Positions 1 to 9,104 of a DNA stretch of 64,000 nucleotides are shown here, piece after piece. The stretch's first letter is position 1, and every line of letters begins with the position of its first letter. Below the pieces are notes generated by a model. That model was given only the letters and a program-made list of their open reading frames with translations. It was not told where the DNA came from and made no database searches. The position numbers and the translations under genes are program-made. The stretch spans positions 558,001 through 622,000 of the forward strand of contig CAVPWG010000004.1 of assembly GCA_963709425.1 (NCBI GenBank). Direction: 5' to 3'. Origin of the DNA: JAICJC01 sp963709425 (GTDB lineage Bacteria > Actinomycetota > Thermoleophilia > Gaiellales > JAICJC01).

Positions 1-114
1 GTCTCCGACCTCGTCGGGGGTGAGGAGTTCGTCCGGATCAGCGACGATGACCTCGCAGTGGCCGTCGAGCGGATGACCCGGCTCGCGCTGGCGGCCGCGG
101 TGGACGACCATTAG
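1..114 (+). CDS. C-terminal end of an unidentified protein
   Basis: An open frame runs from the left edge to a TAG stop and gives 37 residues. It is acidic then helical, with the stretch VRISDDDLAVAVERM followed by an Ala-rich tail. The start lies outside the window and no domain can be assigned. It ends 19 bases before the lipid kinase start on the same strand, so the two may be co-transcribed. The frame could be accidental, but the close spacing and codon pattern favour a real 3' end. Confidence 0.45.
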   Translation, partial: VSDLVGGEEFVRISDDDLAVAVERMTRLALAAAVDDH

Positions 115-133
115 CACCACCGCGAGCGGGGTC

Positions 134-1042
134 ATGGTCGTGAACCCCGCGTCCGACAACGGCCGCACCGCGCGGCGCTGGCCGGAGATCGCCCGGGCTG
201 CCGCCGCGCGCGGCCTCGAACTCGACGTGCGCGCCACCGAGGCGCCCGGGCACGCGTCCGAGCTGACGCGGGCCGCGCTGCGCGAGGGCGCAGAGCTGGT
301 CGTGGCGGTGGGCGGCGACGGCACCGTCTCGGAGGTCGCAAACGGCTTCTTCGACGGCGATGCCCCCGTCAACCCCGAGGCGGAGCTGGCGGTGATCCCG
401 CGCGGCTCCGGATGTGACTTCGTGAAGACCTTCAGGATCTCGAAACGCGTCGACCGCGCCGTCGAGACGGCCTCGGGCTCCGTCGTGCGCGCGATCGACC
501 TGGGCCGCGTCCGGTTCACCGACTGGGACGGGCGCCCCGCCGCCCGGATCTTCTGCAACGTGGCAAGCGCCGGCCTGACGGGGGTTGCTGCAGACCGGGT
601 CAACCGGTCGAACAAGCCGCTCGGGGCCACGATCGCCTTCGCCTGGGGGACGATCGCGACGTTCGTCGGCTACCGCAACAGCAGGTTTCGCGTGCGGATC
701 GACGGGCGCGAGCTCGACCAGGTCTGCAACAACGTGATCGTCGCCAACTGCCGGTTCTATGCGAGCGGCATGCGGATCATGCCGATGGCCGATCCCGGCG
801 ACGGCCTTCTCGACGTGCTGGTGTGGGGTGACGTCGGCAGGGCCGACCTGGCTCGAAACCTGCACAGGCTCTACCGCGGCACGCACATCGGCCATCCCAA
901 GGCCGACATCAGCCGCGCTCGGCGCGTGACGGTCGAGCCCGAGAGGCCGCTCCCGATCGAAGCGGACGGCGAGACGCCCGGCCTCACGCCGATCACGTTC
1001 GAGGTCGTGCCGGCCGCGTTACGGCTGCGCGTACCCGAGTAG
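134..1042 (+). CDS. Diacylglycerol kinase-family lipid kinase
   Basis: This 302-residue protein belongs to the DagK/YegS/sphingosine-kinase family, which phosphorylates diacylglycerol or a related lipid with ATP at the inner membrane face. It begins with the family's VVNPASDNGRT strand-loop and has the nucleotide-binding GGDGT motif at residues 60-64, followed by VSEVANG. The C-terminal half has the usual beta-sandwich ending in a VEPERPLPIEADGE-type segment. Length is normal. A G-rich ribosome site (GAGCGGGG) sits just upstream of the ATG. The exact lipid substrate cannot be read from the sequence. Confidence 0.88.
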   Translation: MVVNPASDNGRTARRWPEIARAAAARGLELDVRATEAPGHASELTRAALREGAELVVAVGGDGTVSEVANGFFDGDAPVNPEAELAVIPRGSGCDFVKTFRISKRVDRAVETASGSVVRAIDLGRVRFTDWDGRPAARIFCNVASAGLTGVAADRVNRSNKPLGATIAFAWGTIATFVGYRNSRFRVRIDGRELDQVCNNVIVANCRFYASGMRIMPMADPGDGLLDVLVWGDVGRADLARNLHRLYRGTHIGHPKADISRARRVTVEPERPLPIEADGETPGLTPITFEVVPAALRLRVPE

Positions 1043-1045
1043 CTG

Positions 1046-1354
1046 CTAGTCGCTGGTCGTCGGCGGCTTCGGAGCCCGCGTCCGCGCGCGCGGCTTGCTC
1101 TCGGGCAGGCGCTTCGCGAGGTCGTTCAGCGCCGCCTCGACGCGATCGAGCGACGCCTGGAGCCGGGCGACATCTTCGCGCGTGGCCACGTGGAGCTGCG
1201 ACACGGCCGCCTGCTGCGCGCGCAGCCGCATGGCCGTGGCCCGCTCCTTGGTGGCGTTCACCACGGAGCTCTGCGACATCTCCTGCTGCACCCGGGCGAC
1301 GGTGTCCTCGGTGGCGCCGGTGATCCGATCCATGATGCTTTTCCGATCATCCAT
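1046..1354 (-). CDS. Small coiled-coil, phasin-like protein
   Basis: The 102-residue product starts MDDRKSIMDRITGA and is almost entirely amphipathic helix with heptad-like spacing (ATREDVARLQASLDRVEAAL at about residues 55-75). It ends in a basic, Pro-rich tail (RTRAPKPPTTSD). This layout recalls phasin/PHA-granule-associated proteins, but no diagnostic motif is present. The internal ATG is preferred over upstream starts because these would overlap the divergent thioesterase and add an Arg-rich, non-conserved-looking stretch. It converges on the lipid kinase gene with a 3-base gap. Confidence 0.6.
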   Translation of the reverse strand: MDDRKSIMDRITGATEDTVARVQQEMSQSSVVNATKERATAMRLRAQQAAVSQLHVATREDVARLQASLDRVEAALNDLAKRLPESKPRARTRAPKPPTTSD

Positions 1355-1404
1355 TCGCTCAATGTACCAGCGCCCTCGGACGGTTTTCCAGTACCCTGGC
1401 GGGG

Positions 1405-1827
1405 GTGATCTCCGCCGGGGCCCGCCGCACCGTCGTCCGCCTGCGAGTCCGCTTCGGCGAGACCGACGCGATGGGCGTCGCGAATAACGCCGCATACCTG
1501 GCATGGTTCGAGGTCGGCCGCGTCGAGTACCTCCGCGAGCTGGGCCACAGCTACGCCGACGTACATGCCGGCGGGATGGACATGGTCGTCGTCGAGGCCC
1601 ACGCCGAGTACCTGCGGGCGCTGCGGTTCGACGACGAGTTCACGGTCGAGTGCGCCTGCACCGCGGTGCGCGGCGCCAGCTTCACCTTCGGCTACGAGCT
1701 CGTCTGTGAGGGCGAGCCCGCGTGCCGCGGCCACACCCGCCATGCCTGCGTCGACCGCGCCTCGATGCACCCCGTCCGCGTGCCGGCCTGGCTCGGCGAG
1801 GCGGTCAGCGCGGGATCGACCACGTAA
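1405..1827 (+). CDS. Acyl-CoA thioesterase, 4HBT/YbgC-like hotdog fold
   Basis: The 140-residue protein has the 4-hydroxybenzoyl-CoA-thioesterase signature near its N terminus (RFGETDAMGVANNAAYLAWF). Asp21 is at the position of the catalytic aspartate of the family, followed by the hotdog helix and strands. Such enzymes hydrolyse acyl-CoA thioesters in the cytoplasm. The GTG start leaves only a short leader before the first strand, as usual. The 3' end overlaps the convergent propeller lipoprotein gene by 23 bases. The substrate is not determinable. Confidence 0.85.
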   Translation: MISAGARRTVVRLRVRFGETDAMGVANNAAYLAWFEVGRVEYLRELGHSYADVHAGGMDMVVVEAHAEYLRALRFDDEFTVECACTAVRGASFTFGYELVCEGEPACRGHTRHACVDRASMHPVRVPAWLGEAVSAGSTT

Positions 1828-2632
1828 CGCCGCCGTCGGCCGACCGCAGGAGCGTGCGGCCGGTGGCGGCGTAGCAGATCAGGTAGTTCCGCAGGTCGAA
1901 CGCGACCGCCGAGACGTCCGGCACGCGCGCAACGCGCCGAAACGTGCGGCCCTGGTTGGTCGAGAGCAGGAGGCCGGGCGCGTCGGCGACGAGGAGGCGG
2001 TCGTGATCGTCGGTCGTCGTCGCCACGGCGGTTGCATCCGCAACCCCCGGTAGGCGCTTGAAGGACGCGCCGAAGTCGGCCGAGCGCCACAGCCCCGCGG
2101 ATCCGCACGCCACGTAGACCACATCGGCCTTCAGCGGGTCGCCGCGCACGGCCGACACCGCGCTGCAGCCGGTCGGGAGGCCCGCCGCCCGAAGTGGCGC
2201 CCACGGCCGGCCGCCACGCACCGACAGCCACAGCCCGCCGCTCCGATCGAGGCCGTAGAGCCTGCTCGTGCGGTAGTACGGCGACGAGACGGCCACGATC
2301 GACCTCCCGGCCCGGTGCTCGGCGAGGCGCGCCGCCCCAAAACCGCCGACGTCCACGTGGGTGCCGTCGACGACGACAACGGCCTTCTCCAGGAACGCCA
2401 CGCCGACCGCGTCGGTGTACGCCAGCCCGTGCCAGCTGTGGCCGCCGTCGCGTGAGCGGTAGATGTGCGAGCCGGCCGTCTCCCAGATCGTCCCGGCGTA
2501 ATCGGGTGCGATCGCGAGCGCCGTTGCGCGCGCGGGAATGTCGACGGAAGCCTCCCCGGCCTGCCCACAAGCAGTGACCAGGACTGCAAATATTGCAACA
2601 AACACAGATTTCCGCTCAACCAATTCCCACAT
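1805..2632 (-). CDS. Secreted lipoprotein with BNR/sialidase-type beta-propeller repeats
   Basis: The 275-residue product begins with a lipoprotein signal peptide (hydrophobic FVAIFAVLVTAC, lipobox VTAC, acylated Cys at about residue 22). The mature part contains repeated S-x-D-x-G-x-x-W-type motifs (YRSRDGGHSWHG, WRSADFGASF, LSTNQGRTF, LRSADGGVTW), the Asp-box pattern of BNR and photosystem-II-stability-factor propellers. It is probably an extracellular, membrane-anchored binding protein. No catalytic residues are identifiable. It is divergently transcribed from the GAF-GGDEF gene, and a 67-base shared intergenic region holds both promoters. Confidence 0.75.
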   Translation of the reverse strand: MWELVERKSVFVAIFAVLVTACGQAGEASVDIPARATALAIAPDYAGTIWETAGSHIYRSRDGGHSWHGLAYTDAVGVAFLEKAVVVVDGTHVDVGGFGAARLAEHRAGRSIVAVSSPYYRTSRLYGLDRSGGLWLSVRGGRPWAPLRAAGLPTGCSAVSAVRGDPLKADVVYVACGSAGLWRSADFGASFKRLPGVADATAVATTTDDHDRLLVADAPGLLLSTNQGRTFRRVARVPDVSAVAFDLRNYLICYAATGRTLLRSADGGVTWSIPR

Positions 2633-2699
2633 AGTCCCGACAAACCTAGAGGACGGCCGTACACCCCGGCTCCAGACTCGCCGATCCGCCTGTCGCACC

Positions 2700-4304
2700 A
2701 TGCCCGAGAACCCGTCGACCATCGACCGCCTTCGCGGCCTCCTGGAGGTCACCCGGCTCGTCCGGGAAGGGACCGAGCAATCGGCCCTGCTCGAGGCCAT
2801 CGCCGATTCGATCGCGACGTCGCTCGGGTTCCACACCGTGGTCATCAACCTCTACCGGCCCGCCTGGAACGACTTCGAGGTGACGACGGTGCACGGCTCC
2901 GACGACGCGCGCCGGGCGCTCCTCGGCGACACGCTCGACTGGGCGGCGTGGGCGCCCCTCCTCGACGAACGGTTCGAGCGTCGCGGCACGTATCTGATCC
3001 CGCACGGGGCGTTCGACTGGGAGGGCGACGTCGGCAGGCGGTACGTCCCCGCCTGGGAGCCGAGCGCCGACCCCGAAGCCTGGCATCCCGACGACGAGCT
3101 GTTCGTGCCGATGCTCCACTCCGACGGGCACACGCTCGGGATCCTTTCGGTCGGCGAGCCCTATACGGGCCGGCGCCCGTCGGACGAGGAGCTGGAGGTG
3201 CTCGTGGCCGTCGCCGACCACGTCGCCCTGGCCCTGCAGAGCTTCCAGGAGGAGGCCGCAGCCGCCCATCACCGGATCGCGCTCCGCGAGCTGCTGCAGG
3301 TGTCGTCGCGGCTCGCCGAGAACCCGTCCGTCGAGGCGATACTTCAGGCGACCTGTGACGGGATCGGGCACGCGCTCGGGTTCCGGAAGGTCTCGATCCA
3401 GGTCCCGGACACGGATACGGACACCGGCGTGTTCATCACGCGCGCGACGACCGGTTGGACGCTCGACGAGCTGGGCCAGAACGGGTCGCTCTCGATGTGG
3501 GAGCTCGCGCCGCTCCTCGACCCGCCGTTCGAGATCGAGGGCTGCTACCTGCTCACGTCCGAGCAGGCGACGACGCGGCTCCCGGCCGGCCACCGCATGT
3601 ACCGATCGGTCATGAACGGCCGCGGCCCCTGGGCATGGGACCGGCACTGGCTGGTCGTCCCGCTCCTCGACCGCGCAGGCAGGGTGATCGCCGTCATCTG
3701 GGCCGACGACCCCGAGGACCGGCTGGTCCCGTCGCGGCAGCTCATGCAGGCCCTGCGCGTTTTCGCCAACCAGGCCACCGCGGCGCTCGACTCGGCCGGG
3801 CGCCTCGAGGAGGTCCGATTCCTTGCGGAGCACGATCCGCTGACGCGTCTCCTCAACCGCCACGCGTTCGCGGACAGGCTCGAGACGGAGATGACACGGT
3901 CGACGCGATACGGGCGCCCGTTCACGCTGGTCGTGCTCGACGTCGACGGGTTCAAGTCGGTGAACGACCGCCACGGGCACCTGGCCGGCGACGCCGCTCT
4001 GGAGCGGTTCGGGCTCGTCCTGCGCGCCGGGCTGCGCGCGGCCGACACCGCCTACCGGATCGGCGGCGACGAGTTCGCGCTGCTCCTCCCCGAGACGTCC
4101 GCCCCGGAGGCGCGAGCGGTCATCGAGCGCATCGCCGAGGACCTCGAGGGAGCCGGCGACCAGGCCGGCATGCCGCTGCGCGCCAGCTTCGGCGTGATCG
4201 TCGGAGAGGGCGGGCTGACCGATGCCGAGCGGCTCCTGCGCGGGGCCGACGCCGCGATGTACGAGGCCAAGCGCACAGGCGCCCATATCCATTTCGTCGC
4301 ATGA
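2700..4304 (+). CDS. GAF-GAF-GGDEF diguanylate cyclase (copy 1)
   Basis: The 534-residue protein has two GAF sensory domains (about 20-190 and 205-370) and a C-terminal GGDEF domain that makes cyclic-di-GMP from two GTP. The active-site GGDEF is at residues 455-459. An RAAD sequence exactly five residues upstream forms the RxxD product-inhibition I-site. There is no transmembrane segment, so sensing should be cytoplasmic. The ligand of the GAF domains is unknown. The next gene is a full-length tandem duplicate 16 bases downstream, so the two probably form an operon. The chosen ATG gives the same N-terminal register as the paralogue. Confidence 0.88.
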   Translation: MPENPSTIDRLRGLLEVTRLVREGTEQSALLEAIADSIATSLGFHTVVINLYRPAWNDFEVTTVHGSDDARRALLGDTLDWAAWAPLLDERFERRGTYLIPHGAFDWEGDVGRRYVPAWEPSADPEAWHPDDELFVPMLHSDGHTLGILSVGEPYTGRRPSDEELEVLVAVADHVALALQSFQEEAAAAHHRIALRELLQVSSRLAENPSVEAILQATCDGIGHALGFRKVSIQVPDTDTDTGVFITRATTGWTLDELGQNGSLSMWELAPLLDPPFEIEGCYLLTSEQATTRLPAGHRMYRSVMNGRGPWAWDRHWLVVPLLDRAGRVIAVIWADDPEDRLVPSRQLMQALRVFANQATAALDSAGRLEEVRFLAEHDPLTRLLNRHAFADRLETEMTRSTRYGRPFTLVVLDVDGFKSVNDRHGHLAGDAALERFGLVLRAGLRAADTAYRIGGDEFALLLPETSAPEARAVIERIAEDLEGAGDQAGMPLRASFGVIVGEGGLTDAERLLRGADAAMYEAKRTGAHIHFVA

Positions 4305-4320
4305 CCCGAGGACGACGACA

Positions 4321-5910
4321 ATGAGCCCTCACGACCCAGAAGCGCTCTCGCGGCTCCGCGGGTTCCTCGAGGTGACGCGCGTCGTGCGGTCGGAGGAGGA
4401 GCTCGGCGGCCTCCTGGCGTCCATCGCGAAGTCGATCTCGGAGTCGCTGGGGTTCGCCACCGTGTGCGTGCACCTGCACCGGCCGGCGTGGGACGACTTC
4501 GAGGTGACGACGGTCCACGGGAGCGCCGAGGCCGAGCAGCTTCTGGGCGACGCCCGCGGACGCGAGGTGTGGGAGCCGCTGCTCGACGCCCGCTTCGCGC
4601 GCCGCGGCGCCTACCACGTGCCGCACGGCGAGTTCGACTGGGACACGCACGCGCCGGGCTCGTATGTCCCGCCCGTCGCGGCCGCGACCGGCACCGACGG
4701 CTGGCATCCCCTCGACGCCCTCTTCGTGCCGCTGCGGCAGCCCGACGGTCAGTTGATCGGCATCCTCTCGGTGGACGAGCCCGTGAGCGGGCGCATCCCG
4801 ACCGACGAGGAGCTGGACGTGCTCGTGGCGATGGCCGACCACGCCGCGATCGCGGTCCAGAGCACCCACGAGGCGGAGCAGGCGACGCGCCACCGGGCCG
4901 CGCTCGAGCAGCTGCTTCAGGTGTCCTCGCGCCTCACCGAGACCTTCGCGATCGACGAGATCCTGCAGTCGGTCTGCGACGGCATCCACACGGCGCTCGG
5001 CTTCGAGAACGTCTGCATCGACCTGCCCGAGCCCGACACGGGCGCCTTCCGGACGCGGGCCACGTTCGGGTGGGATCTCGACGATCCGGCGGTGAGCACC
5101 GCCATGCCCTTCTCCCAGATCGAGCGCCTGCTCGACCCGCAGTTCGAGGTCGAGGGCTGCTTCCTGCTCGACCACCAGCAGGGGCTCGAGCGGGTCGTCC
5201 CCGAGCACCACACCTACGAGTCGGAGCGCAGCGGGCGCGGGCCGCACGCATGGCGCAACCACTGGCTCATCGTCCCGCTCTGGAGCCGCGCCGGCGACGT
5301 CATGGGCGTGATCTGGGCCGATGACCCGACCGACCGGCTCATCCCGTCCGAGCGCAGGCTTCAGGCGCTGCGCGTCTTCGCGAACCAGGCGACGACGGCG
5401 CTCGACACCGCCGCCCAGTACGAGGAGATGCAGTTCCTGGCCGAGCACGATCCGCTGACCCGGCTGCTCAACCGGCGCGCGTTCAACGACCGGCTCGAGC
5501 AGGAGGTGTCGCGGTCGATGCGCTACGGCCACCCGATGGCGCTCGTGCTCTGCGACCTGAACGGGTTCAAGGCGTTGAACGACCGAAACGGGCACGCGGC
5601 CGGCGACGAGGCGCTCGAGGTCGTGGGCGGGGTGCTCACGGGCGTCCTGCGCACCGCCGACGCCGCCTTTCGGATCGGCGGCGACGAGTTCGCCCTCATC
5701 CTGCCGGAGACCGGCGAGGACGAGGCACAAGCGGCCGTCGACCGCGTGAGCGCGGCGATGGCGGTGGCGTTCGCCGCGCGCGACGAGGAGCTCGCGGCCG
5801 GCTTCGGAGTCGCGGTCTGCCCGCGCGACGGCGACGATCCGCGCCCGCTCTTCCGCGCCGCAGACCGCGCGATGTACGCGGCGAAGCCGCGCGTGCCCCG
5901 CGAGGCGTAG
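4321..5910 (+). CDS. GAF-GAF-GGDEF diguanylate cyclase (copy 2)
   Basis: This 529-residue paralogue of the preceding gene has the same order: GAF at about 20-185, GAF at about 200-365, GGDEF at about 380-525. The catalytic GGDEF is at 453-457 with an RTAD I-site five residues before it, so both catalysis and product inhibition look intact. The two proteins share long identical stretches around the GAF domains and linker (HRPAWDDFEVTTVHGS-type segment), which shows tandem gene duplication. A purine-rich CGAGGA precedes the ATG. Confidence 0.88.
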   Translation: MSPHDPEALSRLRGFLEVTRVVRSEEELGGLLASIAKSISESLGFATVCVHLHRPAWDDFEVTTVHGSAEAEQLLGDARGREVWEPLLDARFARRGAYHVPHGEFDWDTHAPGSYVPPVAAATGTDGWHPLDALFVPLRQPDGQLIGILSVDEPVSGRIPTDEELDVLVAMADHAAIAVQSTHEAEQATRHRAALEQLLQVSSRLTETFAIDEILQSVCDGIHTALGFENVCIDLPEPDTGAFRTRATFGWDLDDPAVSTAMPFSQIERLLDPQFEVEGCFLLDHQQGLERVVPEHHTYESERSGRGPHAWRNHWLIVPLWSRAGDVMGVIWADDPTDRLIPSERRLQALRVFANQATTALDTAAQYEEMQFLAEHDPLTRLLNRRAFNDRLEQEVSRSMRYGHPMALVLCDLNGFKALNDRNGHAAGDEALEVVGGVLTGVLRTADAAFRIGGDEFALILPETGEDEAQAAVDRVSAAMAVAFAARDEELAAGFGVAVCPRDGDDPRPLFRAADRAMYAAKPRVPREA

Positions 5911-5955
5911 ATGTCCCGTTAGGATGCCCGCCGAGAGGGGGGCGAGGGGAGGGAC

Positions 5956-7116
5956 GTGGATCTCGATCTGAACGACGAGCAACGCTCGATCCAGGAGACC
6001 GTGCGTGAGTTCGTCGACCGACGCATCCTGCCGGTGGCGCAGGAGAACGACATCAACCACCACCTCGACATGGGCATCATCGAGGGGATGGCCGAGCTGG
6101 GGCTGCTCGGGGCGCCGATTCCGCCCGAGCACGGCGGCGCCGGGCTCGACTACGTCTGCGAGGCCCTGATCTGCGAGGAGATCGAGCGCGGCGAATCGGC
6201 ATTCCGTACGCTGATCTCGGTGCACGTCGGCCTGAACTCGCTGTCGCTCCTCAAGTTCGGAACCGACGACCAGCACCGCCGCTATCTGACGCCGATGGCA
6301 ACTGGCGAGAAGCTCGGCTGCTTCGGCCTGACCGAGCCCGCCGCGGGCTCCGACGTCGCGGCGATGTTGACGACGGCCATCCGCCAGGACGACGGCACCT
6401 ACCTCCTGAACGGTCAGAAGAACTGGATCTCCTATGCGACGGAGGCCGACTACGCGCTCGTCTTCGCCAAGACGGATCCCTCGGCCGGGCACAGGGGGAT
6501 CTCGGCGTTCGTCGTCGAGCGGGCGTGGGACGGGGTCGAGGCGCGGCGGATCCCGAACAAGCTCGGGATCTGGGCCGGCTCGACCGGCGAGCTCTTCTTC
6601 TCGAACGTCCAGGTGCCTGCCGAGAACCTGGTCGGCGCGGAGGGCGACGGCTTCAAGGTCGCGATGCACTCGCTCGACCAGGGGCGCTTCACCGTCGCCG
6701 CCGGCGCGGTGGGCGTGATCCGGGCCTGCCTGGAGGCGTCCGTCAAGTACGCGAACGAGCGCCAGACGTTCGGGCAGCCGATCGGGAAGCACCAGTTCGT
6801 GCAGGACATGATCGCCGACATGGTGCTGGGGTACGAGACGTCGCGGCTGCTTGTCATGCAGGCCGCGGCCGCCAAGGACAAGGGCGTGCGCAACACGCGC
6901 GAGACGTCGCTCGCCAAGTGGCACGCGACCGAGAGCGCGTTCAAGGCGGCGAACCTCGCGATCCAGGTGCACGGCGCGTACGGCTACTCCGCCGAGTACC
7001 CCGTCGAGCGCTACTTCCGCAATTCGCGCGCCCCGATCATCTACGAGGGCACGACGCAGATCCACAAGATGATGCAGGCCGAGCACGCGCTCGGCTACCG
7101 GAAGCTGAATGGCTGA
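5956..7116 (+). CDS. Acyl-CoA dehydrogenase
   Basis: The 386-residue FAD enzyme oxidises an acyl-CoA to the 2-enoyl-CoA and passes electrons to ETF. All three ACAD regions are present: the N-terminal helices, the mid beta domain with LTEPAAGSDVA (FAD/substrate signature) and WISYATEADY, and the C-terminal helical domain with QTFGQPIGKHQ and the catalytic Glu in IIYEGTTQIH. Length is standard. It starts with GTG behind a strong GAGGGGAGGG ribosome site and overlaps the next hydrolase gene by 8 bases, so they are co-transcribed. Chain-length preference is unknown. The glutaryl/short-chain subgroup is possible from the IPNKLGIWAGSTGEL region. Confidence 0.92.
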   Translation: MDLDLNDEQRSIQETVREFVDRRILPVAQENDINHHLDMGIIEGMAELGLLGAPIPPEHGGAGLDYVCEALICEEIERGESAFRTLISVHVGLNSLSLLKFGTDDQHRRYLTPMATGEKLGCFGLTEPAAGSDVAAMLTTAIRQDDGTYLLNGQKNWISYATEADYALVFAKTDPSAGHRGISAFVVERAWDGVEARRIPNKLGIWAGSTGELFFSNVQVPAENLVGAEGDGFKVAMHSLDQGRFTVAAGAVGVIRACLEASVKYANERQTFGQPIGKHQFVQDMIADMVLGYETSRLLVMQAAAAKDKGVRNTRETSLAKWHATESAFKAANLAIQVHGAYGYSAEYPVERYFRNSRAPIIYEGTTQIHKMMQAEHALGYRKLNG

Positions 7117-8014
7117 GCACGCGGGCGACGCCAAGCTCGTGGAGCTCGAGGACGGCGGCGTCCTGAACGTCGTCGAGGTGGGCTCGCAGAGCGGCCACCC
7201 GCTCCTGCTGCTCCACGGCGGCCCGGGCCTCGACCACCACGAGTTCCGGCCGTGGCTCGATCCGCTCGCCGACATGGGCTTCCGCCTCCTCTACGTCGAC
7301 GAGCGTGGGCAGGGCGCTTCGCCGCGCGTCGATCCGGCGTCGCTCACGATGCAGGTCTTCGCGCACGACATCGACCGGCTCGCGCGGGCGCTCGATCTCG
7401 GCGCCTACGGTGTCCTCGGGCACTCGTTCGGGGCGTTCATCGCCCTCTCGCACGCGCTCGAGCGCGGGACCGCCGACCAGTACGTGATCTCCTCAGGTGT
7501 CGCGACGACCGCCGGCCTCATGGCCGACGTGGAGCGCGAGATCGACGCCTTCGAGCCGGCCTATCTGCGCGACCAGATCCGCAAGTCGTGGGCCGAGGAG
7601 CCCAAGCTGAGGACGGTCGAGCAGGCCCGCGAGGTCTCGGCCGCCCAGATGCCGTTCCACTTCTGGGAGATGGGCGACGCCTACAGCCGCTACACCCAGG
7701 CGGACGACACCGTCTACGCGCCCGAGGTGCTGGCGCACTTCGCCGCCAACGGCTACGGCAACTTCGAGTGGCTCGACCACCTGCGCTGGATCTCGAAACC
7801 GATGCTCGTGATCGCCGGCCGGGGCGACCGGGTGTGCACCGTCGAGCGCTCCGAGGAGATCCACCGCGAGGTGGAGGGGTCGGAGCTCGTGGTGGTCGAG
7901 AAGGCGGCCCACATGACGTTCGTCGAGCAGCCGAAGGTCTACCTGGACGCGGTGCGGCGCTGGTTCATCCGCCAGGGCGCGATCCCCGACCCGAACGCCC
8001 CGCCGGCCGAGTAG
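7109..8014 (+). CDS. Alpha/beta hydrolase, prolyl-iminopeptidase-like
   Basis: The 301-residue protein has the HGGPG oxyanion-hole motif (residues 36-40) and the nucleophile elbow GHSFG with Ser106. Asp in IAGRGDRVC and His in KAAHMTFVEQP complete a Ser-Asp-His triad. HGGPG is typical of the S33 proline iminopeptidase group, although hydrolases of many small substrates share it. It overlaps the acyl-CoA dehydrogenase stop, so it may act on a product of the same catabolic route. Confidence 0.82.
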   Translation: MAEHAGDAKLVELEDGGVLNVVEVGSQSGHPLLLLHGGPGLDHHEFRPWLDPLADMGFRLLYVDERGQGASPRVDPASLTMQVFAHDIDRLARALDLGAYGVLGHSFGAFIALSHALERGTADQYVISSGVATTAGLMADVEREIDAFEPAYLRDQIRKSWAEEPKLRTVEQAREVSAAQMPFHFWEMGDAYSRYTQADDTVYAPEVLAHFAANGYGNFEWLDHLRWISKPMLVIAGRGDRVCTVERSEEIHREVEGSELVVVEKAAHMTFVEQPKVYLDAVRRWFIRQGAIPDPNAPPAE

Positions 8015-8015
8015 C

Positions 8016-8249
8016 TCAGCGGCGCCGGGCGCGGCCGGCGCGCACGGTCTTCTGGAAGACGCCCAGGATGACCTCGGGCAGGCTCGATCCGGTCGCCGTC
8101 ACCTGCTGCACGCCGCGGCTGGCGACGGCGCGGGTTCCGCCTCGCTGGATTCGCACCTGCCAGCCGGCGAGCTGCATCATCGTGATGAGCAGAAGCCCGC
8201 TCCCGGGCGCATATGTCGTGATCGGGTCCACGGGCGCGAGTATCCACAA
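8016..8249 (-). CDS. Small hypothetical protein
   Basis: A 77-residue frame starts with TTG. A GTG six codons further in is equally possible. It contains a Gly/Ser loop followed by a hydrophobic strand (YAPGSGLLLITMMQLAGW) and ends in a basic tail (RAGRARRR). No family is recognised. It converges on the hydrolase gene with one base between stops and lies directly downstream of the nitrilase gene on the same strand. Confidence 0.45.
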   Translation of the reverse strand: MWILAPVDPITTYAPGSGLLLITMMQLAGWQVRIQRGGTRAVASRGVQQVTATGSSLPEVILGVFQKTVRAGRARRR

Positions 8250-8261
8250 CGCTCGTTAGCG

Positions 8262-9104
8262 TTATGTGTGAGCGGGGTGCGCGGTTTGGTACAGATCGGG
8301 GCGAATGTGGAGAAGTGCCGGAAGCCGTTCGCGGATCGCCGCCTGGGCGGCCAGATCGAGGTCGGCGACGATGACGCCGTCGCCGTCGGGCGCCTGTGCC
8401 AGCACCGTCCCCCACGGGTCGATGATCATCGAGTGGCCGTAGCTCGGCTTGTCGAGCCCGCCCGGCGTCCCGTGCTGGCCGGTCGCGAGCACGAACGCCT
8501 GGTTCTCGATCGCGCGAGCACGAAGCAGCACCTCCCAGTGGGCCATCCCGGTGTGGAGCGTGAAGTTGGACGGGATCGTGAGGATCCGCGCGCCACGGTC
8601 GAGGGCGAGCGCCCGGTAGAGCTCCGGGAAGCGCAGGTCGTAGCAGACGGTGAGGCCCACGGTGATGCCGTCGAGCTCCGCCGTGACGAGGTCGGACCCC
8701 GGCGCGGTGCCGTCGGACTCGCGGTAGCTGAAGCCGCCGACGTCCACGTCGAAGAGATGGATCTTCGTGTAGGCGGCGATCCGGTTTCCGTGGCGGTCGA
8801 AGGCGAGCGAGACGTTCTGGACCGTGTTGTCGTCGGCGGCGATCGCGATCGAGCCGCCGATCAGGTTGATGCCGTGCTCGCGCGCCCAGTCCGCCATCGC
8901 ATGGACGGTCTCGCCCGAGTCGATCCGCTCGGCCAGCGGGCGCAGGCGCGGGCCGTCCATCCACGCGTTCCACTTCTCGGGGAGGAGCACGATGTCGGCG
9001 CCGCGCTCGGCGGCCTCGGTCACGAGCGGCGCCATCAACGCGACGTTCTCGGACTTGTCGGCTCGGGCCGAGAACTGGACGCACGCGGCGCGGATCGGGC
9101 TCAT
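8262..9104 (-). CDS. Carbon-nitrogen hydrolase, Nit2/omega-amidase-like
   Basis: The 280-residue enzyme carries the nitrilase-superfamily Glu-Lys-Cys triad: Glu43 in LLPEKWN, Lys114 in YTKIHLFD and Cys154 in VCYDLRFPELYR. The IHLFDVDV and CYDLRFPE segments place it near the Nit1/Nit2 branch, which hydrolyses omega-amides of dicarboxylates (and deaminated glutathione) to acid and ammonia in the cytoplasm. It overlaps the upstream ctaG gene by 4 bases. The substrate remains inferred. Confidence 0.87.
   Translation of the reverse strand: MSPIRAACVQFSARADKSENVALMAPLVTEAAERGADIVLLPEKWNAWMDGPRLRPLAERIDSGETVHAMADWAREHGINLIGGSIAIAADDNTVQNVSLAFDRHGNRIAAYTKIHLFDVDVGGFSYRESDGTAPGSDLVTAELDGITVGLTVCYDLRFPELYRALALDRGARILTIPSNFTLHTGMAHWEVLLRARAIENQAFVLATGQHGTPGGLDKPSYGHSMIIDPWGTVLAQAPDGDGVIVADLDLAAQAAIRERLPALLHIRPDLYQTAHPAHT

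Noticed and set aside
4120..7275. A 1051-codon open frame on the minus strand, opposite the diguanylate cyclases and the acyl-CoA dehydrogenase.
   Set aside because: It is the antisense shadow of well-supported genes. Composition is Arg/Ala/Asp-rich and domain-free, as expected in very G+C-rich DNA. The same applies to 22386-25085 and 38-895.
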